20,563 nucleotides of DNA, from positions 1-20,563 of the forward strand of contig CALGAD010000055.1 of the NCBI GenBank assembly GCA_937951955.1, given 5' to 3'. A program made the position numbers and the translations under genes. Numbering within the stretch: the stretch's first letter is position 1; each line of letters starts with the position of its first letter. Origin of the DNA: an uncultured Bacillaceae bacterium (GTDB taxonomy: Bacteria; Bacillota; Bacilli; Bacillales; Caldibacillaceae). Under the pieces are notes generated by a model, which was not told the origin of the DNA, did not search any database, and saw only the letters and a list, made by a program, of their open reading frames with translations. Positions 7,365-13,690 of this stretch are shown one piece after another.

Positions 7365-8180
7365 TTATCCTAAAGCCACATCCAAAATCATCATCACGGT
7401 AAAGCCGATCATTAAACTCATCGTTGCTAAATCTTCATTGCCGTGGGCATGGGAATCAGGGATGAGTTCTTCTGCGACAACGAAAATCATCGCACCGGCA
7501 GCAAAAGCAAGGGCGTAAGGTAATATCGGTTGGACTAATGTCACCGCAATCGCACCAATTACAGCTGAGATCGGTTCAACCATACCGGAAAATTGTCCAA
7601 AAAAGAAGCTTCTCCTTTTCGACATGCCGTCTCCCCGCAAAGGCATGGATACCGCTACCCCTTCCGGAAGATTTTGTATTCCGATTCCAAGAGCTAGCGC
7701 GATTGCGCCGGTTAAGGCGACAGGAGAATCGGCATTTGCAAGGGCACCAAAGGCAACACCAACAGCCAATCCTTCCGGTATATTATGCAATGTTACCGCG
7801 AGAACTAATAAAGTGCTTCGTTTTCTTCTTTCTGGATTAATTCCTTCTGCCGCTTCAATCGACTTATATAAATGAAGATGGGGTAAGATTTTATCAACAA
7901 GCGATAAGAAAATACCGCCTAGCATAAAACCGACAGCTGGTGGAAACCAGTTGCCGATCGCATGATTTTCTGACATGTTGATGGCCGGTGCAAGCAGGGA
8001 CCAAAAGCTTGCCGCAATCATCACACCAGAAGCAAATCCTAACATGGAATCCAATAATTTCTGATTAACCGTTTTTGTCGTGAAAACAATAGAAGCCCCC
8101 AATGCAGTCATGCCCCAGGTAAATAAGGTAGCGACGAATGCTTGCATTACCGGACTTAAATTCAGAAAATAGTCAATCAC
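7365..8180 (-). CDS. ZIP-family divalent metal transporter
   Basis: A 271-residue polytopic membrane protein of the ZIP (ZupT/GufA-like) family, which moves Zn2+, Fe2+ or Mn2+ into the cytoplasm. About eight helices are predicted. The metal path is marked by HNIPEG at residues 132-137 in one helix and IQNLPEG around 168-174 in the next. A short histidine-containing loop (LPHLHLY, 99-105) and EELIPDSHAHGN (237-248) are further metal-contact candidates. The start is GTG at 8180 with AAAGGAG about ten bases upstream. It is monocistronic, ended by the 7309-7352 hairpin and preceded by a promoter overlapped by a 34-bp dyad (see 8207-8261), which suggests repression by a metal sensor. The exact metal cannot be read from the sequence. 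Confidence 0.9.
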   Translation of the reverse strand: MIDYFLNLSPVMQAFVATLFTWGMTALGASIVFTTKTVNQKLLDSMLGFASGVMIAASFWSLLAPAINMSENHAIGNWFPPAVGFMLGGIFLSLVDKILPHLHLYKSIEAAEGINPERRKRSTLLVLAVTLHNIPEGLAVGVAFGALANADSPVALTGAIALALGIGIQNLPEGVAVSMPLRGDGMSKRRSFFFGQFSGMVEPISAVIGAIAVTLVQPILPYALAFAAGAMIFVVAEELIPDSHAHGNEDLATMSLMIGFTVMMILDVALG

Positions 8181-8206
8181 CGCTTACAATCTCCTTTTTG
8201 TATTCA

Positions 8207-8240
8207 GTTTAAAAAGTTTCACTCAGGAAACATTTTAAAC
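8207..8240. promoter_or_regulatory. Near-perfect 34-bp dyad, candidate operator of the ZIP gene
   Basis: GTTTAAAAAGTTTC at 8207-8220 and GAAACATTTTAAAC at 8227-8240 are reverse complements in 13 of 14 positions, around the six bases ACTCAG. The dyad covers the -10 box and the expected transcription start of the ZIP gene, where a repressor would block transcription. It has no T-run, so it is not a terminator. Confidence 0.65.
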
Positions 8241-8261
8241 CCCGGGAATGTTATTCGTCAA
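8232..8261 (-). promoter_or_regulatory. Sigma-A promoter of the ZIP gene
   Basis: On the minus strand TTGACG (8256-8261) and TAAAAT (8232-8237) are 18 bases apart, upstream of the GTG start at 8180. The -10 box lies inside the 8207-8240 dyad. Confidence 0.6.
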
Positions 8262-8333
8262 TATGAATATTCTTATTTTGTGAAAAAGTTCTTATTATTA
8301 TTTATCTATCACACGAATTTACGTGAAAAACAT

Positions 8334-8978
8334 TTAATTATTCGCAAGGAGATAATCCAGGAACGTCTTCATTTTTTCACCCTGCGTACTATTGGCCGGT
8401 ACACACAATACGAGGTCGGGATCTGCAAACACATCTCTTAATAAGGAAAGCTCAGAAACCTTAATGGCATAGATTTCTCCGTTCTTTCCATATATAATTC
8501 CTTGCTCCGGGAAGGAAAGGGCTTGGTTTATCAATGGTTTCAAGTCGAGAAAGCCTTTATCTGAAGTATGTAAAGCGGCGAATTCACGTTCAGGAATGAT
8601 TAAAACATCGAGGGTTTGACTGGCGATTTGCACATGCAAATTTTCGAGCACCCCTCGCGGATATTCGATACCTTCTTCCGTTTCGGTGTAAAATTCTACT
8701 TGCAATAAAACCTCTTCATCATCCTGTTTTTCCTCAGGGATCAGTAAATTAATCAACGTACTTGAAAGCTGTTCCACTTTTTCATAATCCGCCTGATTCG
8801 TAATGACCATCATATTAAAAGTAATATCTTTATGATTGATAAACTCCATGGTACCCATCGTGATGATAAAAAGTAGAAAAATCCCGCCGATAATGTACCA
8901 TTTATAATAGTCCCAAATATATTCCAGCCGCTCTTTACCATTCATCTTCGCTAGTATTTCCCGGGTGCTTTTTTCCAT
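8334..8978 (-). CDS. Membrane-anchored protein with a solute-binding-like outer domain, function unknown
   Basis: A 214-residue protein. A short charged N-terminus (MEKSTREILAKMNGKERLEY) leads into a single transmembrane helix around residues 24-45 (KWYIIGGIFLLFIITMG). The rest is presumably extracytoplasmic: a strand-rich domain with LDVLIIPEREFAAL, GFLDLKPLI and YGKNGEIYAIKVSE. That pattern resembles part of extracellular sugar- or metal-binding proteins, where such segments line the ligand cleft, but the protein is shorter than a full binding protein and no ABC partner is adjacent. The ATG at 8978 sits nine bases after AGGAAG (8988-8993); the ATG at 8984 is also possible. Open frame further upstream (to 9092) lacks a start signal. 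I do not recognise a named family. Confidence 0.7.
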   Translation of the reverse strand: MEKSTREILAKMNGKERLEYIWDYYKWYIIGGIFLLFIITMGTMEFINHKDITFNMMVITNQADYEKVEQLSSTLINLLIPEEKQDDEEVLLQVEFYTETEEGIEYPRGVLENLHVQIASQTLDVLIIPEREFAALHTSDKGFLDLKPLINQALSFPEQGIIYGKNGEIYAIKVSELSLLRDVFADPDLVLCVPANSTQGEKMKTFLDYLLANN

Positions 8979-9228
8979 TTTCATCCACTTCCTGTATAAC
9001 ATATAGTTTCTAAAAATTTTCCCACAATCATATCTTAGCAAAATTTTACCTCTTATTTTTGAAAGAAAAAGATTTGATGAACAGTTTATCACTCCCTATC
9101 GATGATTTATAAAGATATTCAATGAACGTATCAAAAAACTTGCTGCTGGTCACCATTCAAAAACCATAGATAATAGGAATAAATGAATTGATATTTTTAA
9201 ACGATGAGTGTATAGCATGATTAACCCA

Positions 9229-9260
9229 TTAAAAAAACGTATACAGCAGGTGTATACGTT
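9229..9260 (-). terminator. Intrinsic terminator after the AIM24-family gene
   Basis: AACGTATACA (9236-9245) and TGTATACGTT (9251-9260) form a 10-bp perfect stem with a five-base loop. On the minus strand it is followed by a T-run, 51 bases after the end of the AIM24-family gene at 9312. Confidence 0.85.
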
Positions 9261-9311
9261 CTTCTTACAAATCGTATATTTATGAAAGTGATACCATTGA
9301 CAAGAATCACA

Positions 9312-10006
9312 TTAACGATTTTCCGCAAAATAAACTTCTTCATAAGGCTGAACGATAACGAAACCATCTCCTTCGAAGCGCATCTGAAAGGATTCCCCGC
9401 TCCCCCGGCCAAAAAGTGTTTTTAAAGTAATATCCGTTTGGATTTCCGGTTGTAAATGACCCGACCAGGCTACTGTCGCATTCGGATCAGTAAAAACAGG
9501 CTGCCCCGGCGTTACCCGTAATGTCAATGCTTCATGATGGGTTGTGATTGCAATTAAACCACTGCCTTGACAATGGACATTAAATAATCCGCCCGCTAAC
9601 ATTCCGGCAACCCGTTTCATCAACCGGATATCATGTTTGATTGTGGGTTCAAAGGCGAGCACATCATTTCCATTGACCGTTATCGCTTCATTTTCCAGAC
9701 GCAAAATAATGATTCTCTTTCCCTCATCCGCTAAATACAATTTTCCGTTGCCCATTGCCTTCATTAATGAGGCTCCTTCACCGGTAAATGCTTTTTTGAA
9801 CATCCCGCCGATGCCACCCGACTCAAAAATTCCTTCTCGTTCATATTTGATGCTTCCTTCGTAAGCGATCATGGAACCGGCTTTCACCCAGACCATGCCA
9901 TCGAGGTTAATTTCCAGGATGCGAGGATTTTCTAGCTCAAAAAGGCCACCCCATGATCCTTTTCTACCGTCTTCCGAATAAATTCCTCAATGGATAAGCT
10001 ATTCAT
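9312..10006 (-). pseudogene. AIM24/TIGR00266-family protein, N-terminus out of frame
   Basis: The main frame carries the AIM24-like beta-rich domain of bacterial TIGR00266 proteins, cytosolic and of unclear role: VWVKAGSMIAYEG, a glycine-rich GGIGGMFKKAFTGEG, LMKRVAGMLAGGLFN and FGRGSGESFQ near the end. It has no start with a ribosome binding site. A perfect AGGAGG (10015-10020) sits eight bases before an ATG at 10004-10006 that opens MNSLSIEEFIRKTVEKDHG, the expected N-terminus, but this frame stops at TAG (9932-9934). The main frame picks up exactly there with GLFELENPRILEINLDG. A base is missing around 9944-9958, at a run of four Gs on the coding strand. Repairing it gives about 231 residues. 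It is either a real frameshift or an assembly error; translation from the internal ATG at 9896 would lose the first strand. Confidence 0.8.
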
Positions 10007-10150
10007 CATTCATCCCTCCTTTGATCCCTTACTACGAAATTCGGGAATCCTTTGTTTCACTTTTGAGGCATTTTTCGGGAACATTTATTCATCGTTTGTC
10101 CAGTGCAGAAAAATTTATACATCATCTAGAGTTCACTTAGTTTCAGCCAC

Positions 10151-10170
10151 CTTGTAAAACAAGATATAAT
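10151..10170 (+). promoter_or_regulatory. -10 box with an adjoining dyad, upstream of FMN reductase 1
   Basis: A perfect TATAAT (10165-10170) lies about 50 bases before the start codon. The dyad CTTGT-AAA-ACAAG (10151-10163) fills the spacer immediately upstream. No good -35 hexamer is present at 16-18 bases. This arrangement could be an activator-dependent or repressor-covered promoter. Confidence 0.45.
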
Positions 10171-10221
10171 AAAATACAGGTAAGGAATTTTTTCGTTTTC
10201 ATATCGATTGGAGGAATGATC

Positions 10222-10767
10222 ATGAAGTTAGTCGGAGTTTCCGGAACTTTATCCGGACAGAAAACATCGCAAATGGTGTATGATGTGCTTCATGCTGCAA
10301 AACAATTAAACCGGGATATTGAGATAGAGCTCATTGATTTGAAAGATTACGAAATTGAATTTATGCAAGGATGGCCACTTTCCTACTATAATGACGATAC
10401 TCAGTATGTTGTTAATCAATTGTTAACAGCAAACGGAATTGTTCTCGGTACACCGATTTACCAAGCCTCTATTTCTGGCAGCTTAAAAAACTTGCTCGAC
10501 CTCATGCCGGAAAGGGCTTTTAAAGGTAAAGTGGTCGGTTATATTTCCAACGCAGGTTCCGATAAACACTTTATGGTCGCTCAATACAATCTAGAACCAA
10601 TTATTCACTTTCTCGGTGGCGTGATTCCCCCGCGCAACGTGTTTGTGAATTTCGATGATTTTGATCCTGAAGACCATGTCATTATCAATAAACGTGTCCA
10701 GGAACGCATCATTCAATTTGCTAAAGATTTACTCGAACTCATGAAACGATTGGAAAATGATTACTAA
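10222..10767 (+). CDS. NADPH-dependent FMN reductase (flavodoxin fold), copy 1
   Basis: A 181-residue flavodoxin-like oxidoreductase of the NADPH-dependent FMN reductase / azoreductase family. It should transfer electrons from NAD(P)H to FMN or to azo and quinone compounds in the cytoplasm. The phosphate-binding loop GVSGTLSGQKTSQ is at residues 4-16 and the flavin-side GTPIYQASISGSLKNLLDL lies near the middle, both typical. The ATG at 10222 was chosen because GGAGG (10210-10214) is seven bases upstream; the ATG at 10216 is too close. It is ended by the hairpin at 10841-10870. A paralogue with the same motifs lies at 16231-16797. Its closest physical partner is the divergent AIM24-family gene, so no operon context explains its electron acceptor. 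Confidence 0.9.
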   Translation: MKLVGVSGTLSGQKTSQMVYDVLHAAKQLNRDIEIELIDLKDYEIEFMQGWPLSYYNDDTQYVVNQLLTANGIVLGTPIYQASISGSLKNLLDLMPERAFKGKVVGYISNAGSDKHFMVAQYNLEPIIHFLGGVIPPRNVFVNFDDFDPEDHVIINKRVQERIIQFAKDLLELMKRLENDY

Positions 10768-10840
10768 ATAAAAAAAACGTTAGATAACGGATTTTCATCG
10801 CTTTATGTAAGTTCAATTGCGGTCACATAAACTTGTCTTG

Positions 10841-10870
10841 ATCCGTCTTTAAGGCGGATTAATTTTTTCT
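10841..10870 (+). terminator. Intrinsic terminator after FMN reductase 1
   Basis: ATCCGTC (10841-10847) pairs with GGCGGAT (10853-10859), one G-T pair and a five-base loop, followed by TAATTTTTTCT. An 11-bp all-AT hairpin (10863-10873 with 10877-10887) overlaps the tail. Confidence 0.7.
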
Positions 10871-10951
10871 ATTATTAATAGAAAAAACTAGATCGATAGT
10901 ACATTTATTTGTTTGTGTTAAAAATAGATATTTATTGAGGAGTCGCAAGAA

Positions 10952-11008
10952 ATGAAAATATTGGTGAGCGGATTTGCAATTATGGCAATTTGGATGGTTA
11001 AAAAATAA
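10952..11008 (+). CDS. Candidate 18-residue hydrophobic peptide
   Basis: The ORF encodes MKILVSGFAIMAIWMVKK, a single short hydrophobic stretch closed by two lysines. GAGGAG at 10937-10942 lies nine bases before the ATG, a better ribosome binding site than expected by chance. No family is recognised. The AT-rich hairpin at 10863-10887 lies just upstream, and a second small ORF with its own ribosome binding site starts 15 bases after the stop. It may be a small membrane peptide. Translation is not shown. Confidence 0.4.
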   Translation: MKILVSGFAIMAIWMVKK

Positions 11009-11023
11009 AAGGAGTAGAGGAAA

Positions 11024-11149
11024 GTGAAATGTCCCCACCCTTTAAATGAAAGTACTGTTACTTTGCAGTTTCTTGTGGTTGTAACGTTGCTGTATATTTT
11101 ACTTTTTGCAAGTCGGTTGAATAGTGCTGTAGTTCTTCATTGGGAATAG
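11024..11149 (+). CDS. Possible 41-residue small membrane ORF, antisense to the coiled-coil gene
   Basis: Starting at GTG 11024, with AAAGGAG about nine bases upstream, the frame encodes a peptide with a hydrophobic core LQFLVVVTLLYILLFA and ends at TAG 11147-11149. Its last 30 codons overlap the 3' end of the minus-strand coiled-coil gene. The composition could therefore be an accident of antisense reading, and only the ribosome binding site and the preceding small ORF argue for it. Confidence 0.2.
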   Translation: MKCPHPLNESTVTLQFLVVVTLLYILLFASRLNSAVVLHWE

Positions 11150-11726
11150 GGTTCGCATTTTTTGTTTGTGCCTCTGCCTCGGCCACAACATCCCCGTGTT
11201 TACGACATGCATCATTTGCTTCTAAAATTTCTCCATTAGCCTTTTCAAATTCCGATTCCAGTAAAATCATCGATTCGTCGGCTTTTGCAAGACGATCATT
11301 CGCTATCATCAATTCTTCTTCTTTTTGTACTAATAGAGCAACCTTCGTATCATATTGGGATTGTAAAGTCTCTAAATTTCTTAAAGTTTCTTCATGATTC
11401 ACTTTTTCGTTCAATAATTGTGTTTCTAACTGGAGGATTTCATTTTCCAGTACGGTTAATTCTGATTGCAGGGTCATCACATGTTGTTCTAGATTGGCAA
11501 TAATATCATTGGCCTGTCCAATTTTACTGTTCGCGTTCATTTTGATCGTATCTAATAATTGAACAAGTTGATTTTCATTGTTTTCATACTGGACAATTTT
11601 ATTTTGCGCATCTTGAACAAATTGAGAAGCTTTCTTTAAAGTGTCACCTTCTGTGAATGCATATGCTGACCCTACCGTTACGATTAAGCCGCCTAAAATA
11701 CTAGTTATAATTTTTGATACCGCCAT
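11058..11726 (-). CDS. Exported coiled-coil protein, copy A
   Basis: A 222-residue protein with an N-terminal signal or anchor segment (MAVSKIITSILGGLIVTVGSAYAF, possible cleavage after AYA) and then almost continuous helix. Residues about 30-190 are rich in E, Q, N, K and L with heptad spacing, predicting a long coiled coil, and have only one cysteine. The tail has an ANPIPN turn and ends VKYTATLQPQETAK. It is a paralogue of the gene at 11935-12597, alignable almost without gaps; shared blocks are NKIVQ-E-NEN-LV, NDIIANLE and YTATLQP. I do not recognise a named family. It may act as a surface or envelope structural or adaptor protein. The ATG at 11726 was preferred over 11738, where the AAAGG would abut the start. 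It has its own promoter; no terminator was seen. Confidence 0.75.
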   Translation of the reverse strand: MAVSKIITSILGGLIVTVGSAYAFTEGDTLKKASQFVQDAQNKIVQYENNENQLVQLLDTIKMNANSKIGQANDIIANLEQHVMTLQSELTVLENEILQLETQLLNEKVNHEETLRNLETLQSQYDTKVALLVQKEEELMIANDRLAKADESMILLESEFEKANGEILEANDACRKHGDVVAEAEAQTKNANPIPNEELQHYSTDLQKVKYTATLQPQETAK

Positions 11727-11791
11727 TTTTCTCACCATCCTTTCTTTTTTTCAAAATATTTAAAAGACATTTAAGTTCTTGAGGCACATGA

Positions 11792-11820
11792 ATTATATAT
11801 TACACGGAAAAACAGCCCAA
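11792..11820 (-). promoter_or_regulatory. Sigma-A promoter of coiled-coil gene A
   Basis: On the minus strand TTGGGC (11815-11820) and a perfect TATAAT (11792-11797) are 17 bases apart, about 65 bases before the ATG. It sits after copy B's terminator, so A can be expressed independently of B. Confidence 0.65.
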
Positions 11821-11875
11821 TTCATTACTAAAAATTTGTTAATAAGGTAAATCTTTCCCTATTTCTCCTTTATTT

Positions 11876-11905
11876 ACCAAAAAGAGCAGGGAACTTCCCT
11901 GCTCT
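11876..11905 (-). terminator. Intrinsic terminator after coiled-coil gene B
   Basis: AGAGCAGGGAA and TTCCCTGCTCT (11883-11893 and 11895-11905) make an 11-bp GC-rich stem. On the minus strand it is followed by TTTTTGG. A 12-bp palindrome, CTAGTCGACTAG (11907-11918), lies between it and the gene. Confidence 0.9.
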
Positions 11906-11934
11906 ACTAGTCGACTAGAATATTGATTATTCGA

Positions 11935-12597
11935 TTATTTTTTCACTGGTTGCAATGTTGCCGTATATTCTACTTCTTCCAGTTCCACCGGTAAATTATT
12001 GATGTCTTCTGTATTTAATGGATTGGCATCACTTGTTGCTTCTTGAGCTTCCCGAACAATTTCACCATGGGTTTGAACGGCGGCATTTGCTTTTTGAATT
12101 TCCGAAACTGCTTGATTGAACATGGACTCTAACTCTTCAATTCTTTGATCGGCATTGACAATATAATCATTGGCTGCGTCCAGTTCTTTCATCACTTGTT
12201 CCAGTTCATTCACTTTATTGGAATAATCAGTCTGCAATGTATGTAATTGTTGAATCGTTTGATTATGATCGTCTTTTTCTTTTTGTAATTGTTTTTCTAA
12301 ACTAGTTATTTCTTGTGTTAGTGACTGTAAATCTCTTTGTAATTGCATTACGTTACTTTCTAAATTTGCGATGACATCATTTGCCGTCCGAATTCTTTGA
12401 TTAGCATCATTCTGAACGATTCCTAATTTGTTGACTAACGCATTTTCGTTCGTTTCAAATTGGACAATTTTGTTTTTCGCTTCTTCAATAAATTCTGAAG
12501 CAACGAGCAATGTATCAGTGCCATTGAACGCAAACGCTGTCCCGACGGATAAAACGATACTACTAATGATACCTGTAAATAGTTTTGCTAAAGGCAT
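11935..12597 (-). CDS. Exported coiled-coil protein, copy B
   Basis: A 220-residue paralogue of copy A. The signal or anchor segment MPLAKLFTGIISSIVLSVGTAFAF (possible cleavage after AFA) is followed by FNGTDTLLVASEFIEEAKNK and a long acidic/polar coiled coil up to about residue 175. The tail is ANPLNTEDINN, then EVEYTATLQPVKK. It has no cysteines. The ATG at 12597 follows GGGGAG by about six bases. The two copies stand head to tail, 208 bases apart, each with its own promoter and B with a strong terminator, so they look like a diverged tandem duplication rather than a co-translated pair. The function is unknown; export and filament-like shape are inferred from sequence alone. Confidence 0.78.
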   Translation of the reverse strand: MPLAKLFTGIISSIVLSVGTAFAFNGTDTLLVASEFIEEAKNKIVQFETNENALVNKLGIVQNDANQRIRTANDVIANLESNVMQLQRDLQSLTQEITSLEKQLQKEKDDHNQTIQQLHTLQTDYSNKVNELEQVMKELDAANDYIVNADQRIEELESMFNQAVSEIQKANAAVQTHGEIVREAQEATSDANPLNTEDINNLPVELEEVEYTATLQPVKK

Positions 12598-12616
12598 TTC
12601 TGTCTCCCCTTTGAAT

Positions 12617-12646
12617 AGTATAGTATGTTACAAAAATCACAAACAA
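12617..12646 (-). promoter_or_regulatory. Candidate promoter of coiled-coil gene B
   Basis: On the minus strand TTGTTT (12641-12646) and TATACT (12617-12622) are 18 bases apart, just upstream of the ribosome binding site. The overlapping CATACTATA also matches the -10 pattern CATANNNTA of sporulation sigma-K, but no matching -35 was found. Confidence 0.35.
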
Positions 12647-12712
12647 AATATTACTATAGTTTTGAATTATAGTAATTTTGTGACACTAAAATTACACACA
12701 AGTAATACTATA
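12619..12712. repeat. Cluster of four TATAGTA heptamers
   Basis: TATAGTA occurs on the plus strand at 12619-12625 and 12668-12674 and inverted at 12652-12658 and 12706-12712. The middle pair forms a 9-bp perfect dyad, ATTACTATA (12650-12658) and TATAGTAAT (12668-12676). The cluster covers and flanks the candidate promoter of gene B, so it may be an operator array. In an AT-rich region some recurrence is expected. Confidence 0.4.
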
Positions 12713-12981
12713 CACATGGTGAAAACATTTTTCAAGAAAAATTTACAAATAATGTTATAAAATTCCATTTCTGCATTAGAACGAAAATTATAACAATTTC
12801 AACAGAAGGACGAAATTTTGAATGTCTTTCTATCATACACGAGATTAGACTTTACATTTAGCAGCGCAAATTTTGGAAGAAGAGCCTTTCTCACAGTACA
12901 TTCTCTGCTGAATTAAATAAATGAAGCGGACAATTTTATTGAAGGAAATCTTTGGGGATATGAAGCGATAGGAAAAAATTA

Positions 12982-13004
12982 CTCCGCACTAAGCGGAGCT
13001 TTTT
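12982..13004 (+). terminator. Orphan intrinsic terminator
   Basis: CTCCGC-ACTAA-GCGGAG (12982-12998) is followed by CTTTTTA. It is the canonical plus-strand form, but no plus-strand gene ends nearby. An A-run before it gives some minus-strand activity as well. Confidence 0.65.
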
Positions 13005-13044
13005 ATGATGGCTAACTGGATGATCCGTGTAATTCTAAAATAAA

Positions 13045-13077
13045 AATCCCTTAAATAACCGTTCGTTACTTAAGGGA
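13045..13077 (-). terminator. Intrinsic terminator after the HesB/YneR-like gene
   Basis: CCCTTAA and TAAC pair with GTTA and TTAAGGG (13048-13076) with one internal mismatch. On the minus strand the hairpin is followed by five Ts, nine bases after the gene's stop. Confidence 0.8.
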
Positions 13078-13085
13078 CTGAATCC

Positions 13086-13382
13086 TTATTCTTTTACATA
13101 ATTAAACTGCAGCTCGTCAATATCAGGATTATAATCTACATGTAAATCGTGACCGTCAAAGAACCATTCATCCGTTTCCTCTACGTAAAATTCGATTCCA
13201 TCCAAAACAGTGCTGACGGATTTGCTTAGCGGCTCGTTATCTTTTGTAAATCCTAATGCATAACCTCTTTGAACGGGACTTGATCCGTATATTTTTGAGA
13301 AAAATTTTATCTTATCCCCTGGCTGTAAATCCATCTCTTCTTTAAACCATTTCAACGCTTCCGGGCTGATTACTATTTTCAT
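13086..13382 (-). CDS. HesB/IscA-like protein of the YneR type
   Basis: A 98-residue protein resembling B. subtilis YneR and the HesB/YadR/YfhF group: ISPEALKWFKEEMDLQPGDK at the N-terminus, SSPVQRGYALGFTKD in the middle, then FYVEETDEWFFDGHDLHVDYN. The fold is that of A-type iron-sulphur carrier proteins. However, the sequence has no cysteine at all, so it cannot bind a cluster in the IscA manner and the family role remains unproven. Starts at 13382 and 13385 are adjacent; AAGGAG (13391-13396) is eight bases before the former. A TATAAT on the minus strand at 13424-13429 may be its -10 box. Confidence 0.82.
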   Translation of the reverse strand: MKIVISPEALKWFKEEMDLQPGDKIKFFSKIYGSSPVQRGYALGFTKDNEPLSKSVSTVLDGIEFYVEETDEWFFDGHDLHVDYNPDIDELQFNYVKE

Positions 13383-13690
13383 CATGTTCACTCCTTCATC
13401 ACGCTCATATATCTTACAAAATTATTATACAGAAAAAGATATCACAGGTAAAATCAGGTTTACATATTTTGCCAGTTTCACCGGAACTGACAAGGCAAAT
13501 CCTTACTTGCTTTCCGCTTCACTTTTCCTACCTTTCAACAAGCCAGATTTTCCGAGCTTAATTTTTAACATAACCAAACCATCATTTTATCCTTTATCGA
13601 TAACTTTTTATCGAAAAACGATAAATTTTTATTGAAATTCACATGATTTTCAGTTATATTTGAATTAACTAAAACGGGGAGGGAAATTCA
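13383..13690. promoter_or_regulatory. Divergent intergenic region with TTTATCG repeats
   Basis: This region separates the HesB-like gene from the DUF2975 operon. TTATCGATAA (13594-13603) is followed at once by a perfect dyad TTTATCG-AAAAA-CGATAAA (13607-13625), ending seven bases before the -35 box at 13632. The repeats look like binding sites for a dimeric regulator, plausibly the YozG-like protein of the operon itself. No gene was seen inside. Confidence 0.55.
13632..13660 (+). promoter_or_regulatory. Sigma-A promoter of the DUF2975-YozG-ABC operon
   Basis: TTGAAA (13632-13637) and TATATT (13655-13660) are separated by 17 bases, about 30 bases before the first start codon. Confidence 0.75.

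Larger units (their letters stand above)
12713..13085. other. Gene-poor region between coiled-coil gene B and the HesB-like gene
   Basis: No complete gene is supported here. A plus-strand frame ending at a TAA near 13015 reads IEGNLWGYEAIGKNYSAL but has no start codon; it may be a gene remnant or chance. Two terminator-like hairpins occupy the right part (listed separately). The hairpin at 12982 has no obvious gene to terminate. Confidence 0.4.

Noticed and set aside
12900..12953. Small ORF MKRTILLKEIFGDMKR on the plus strand near 12920
   Set aside because: No ribosome binding site precedes the ATG and the peptide has no membrane or toxin-like pattern.
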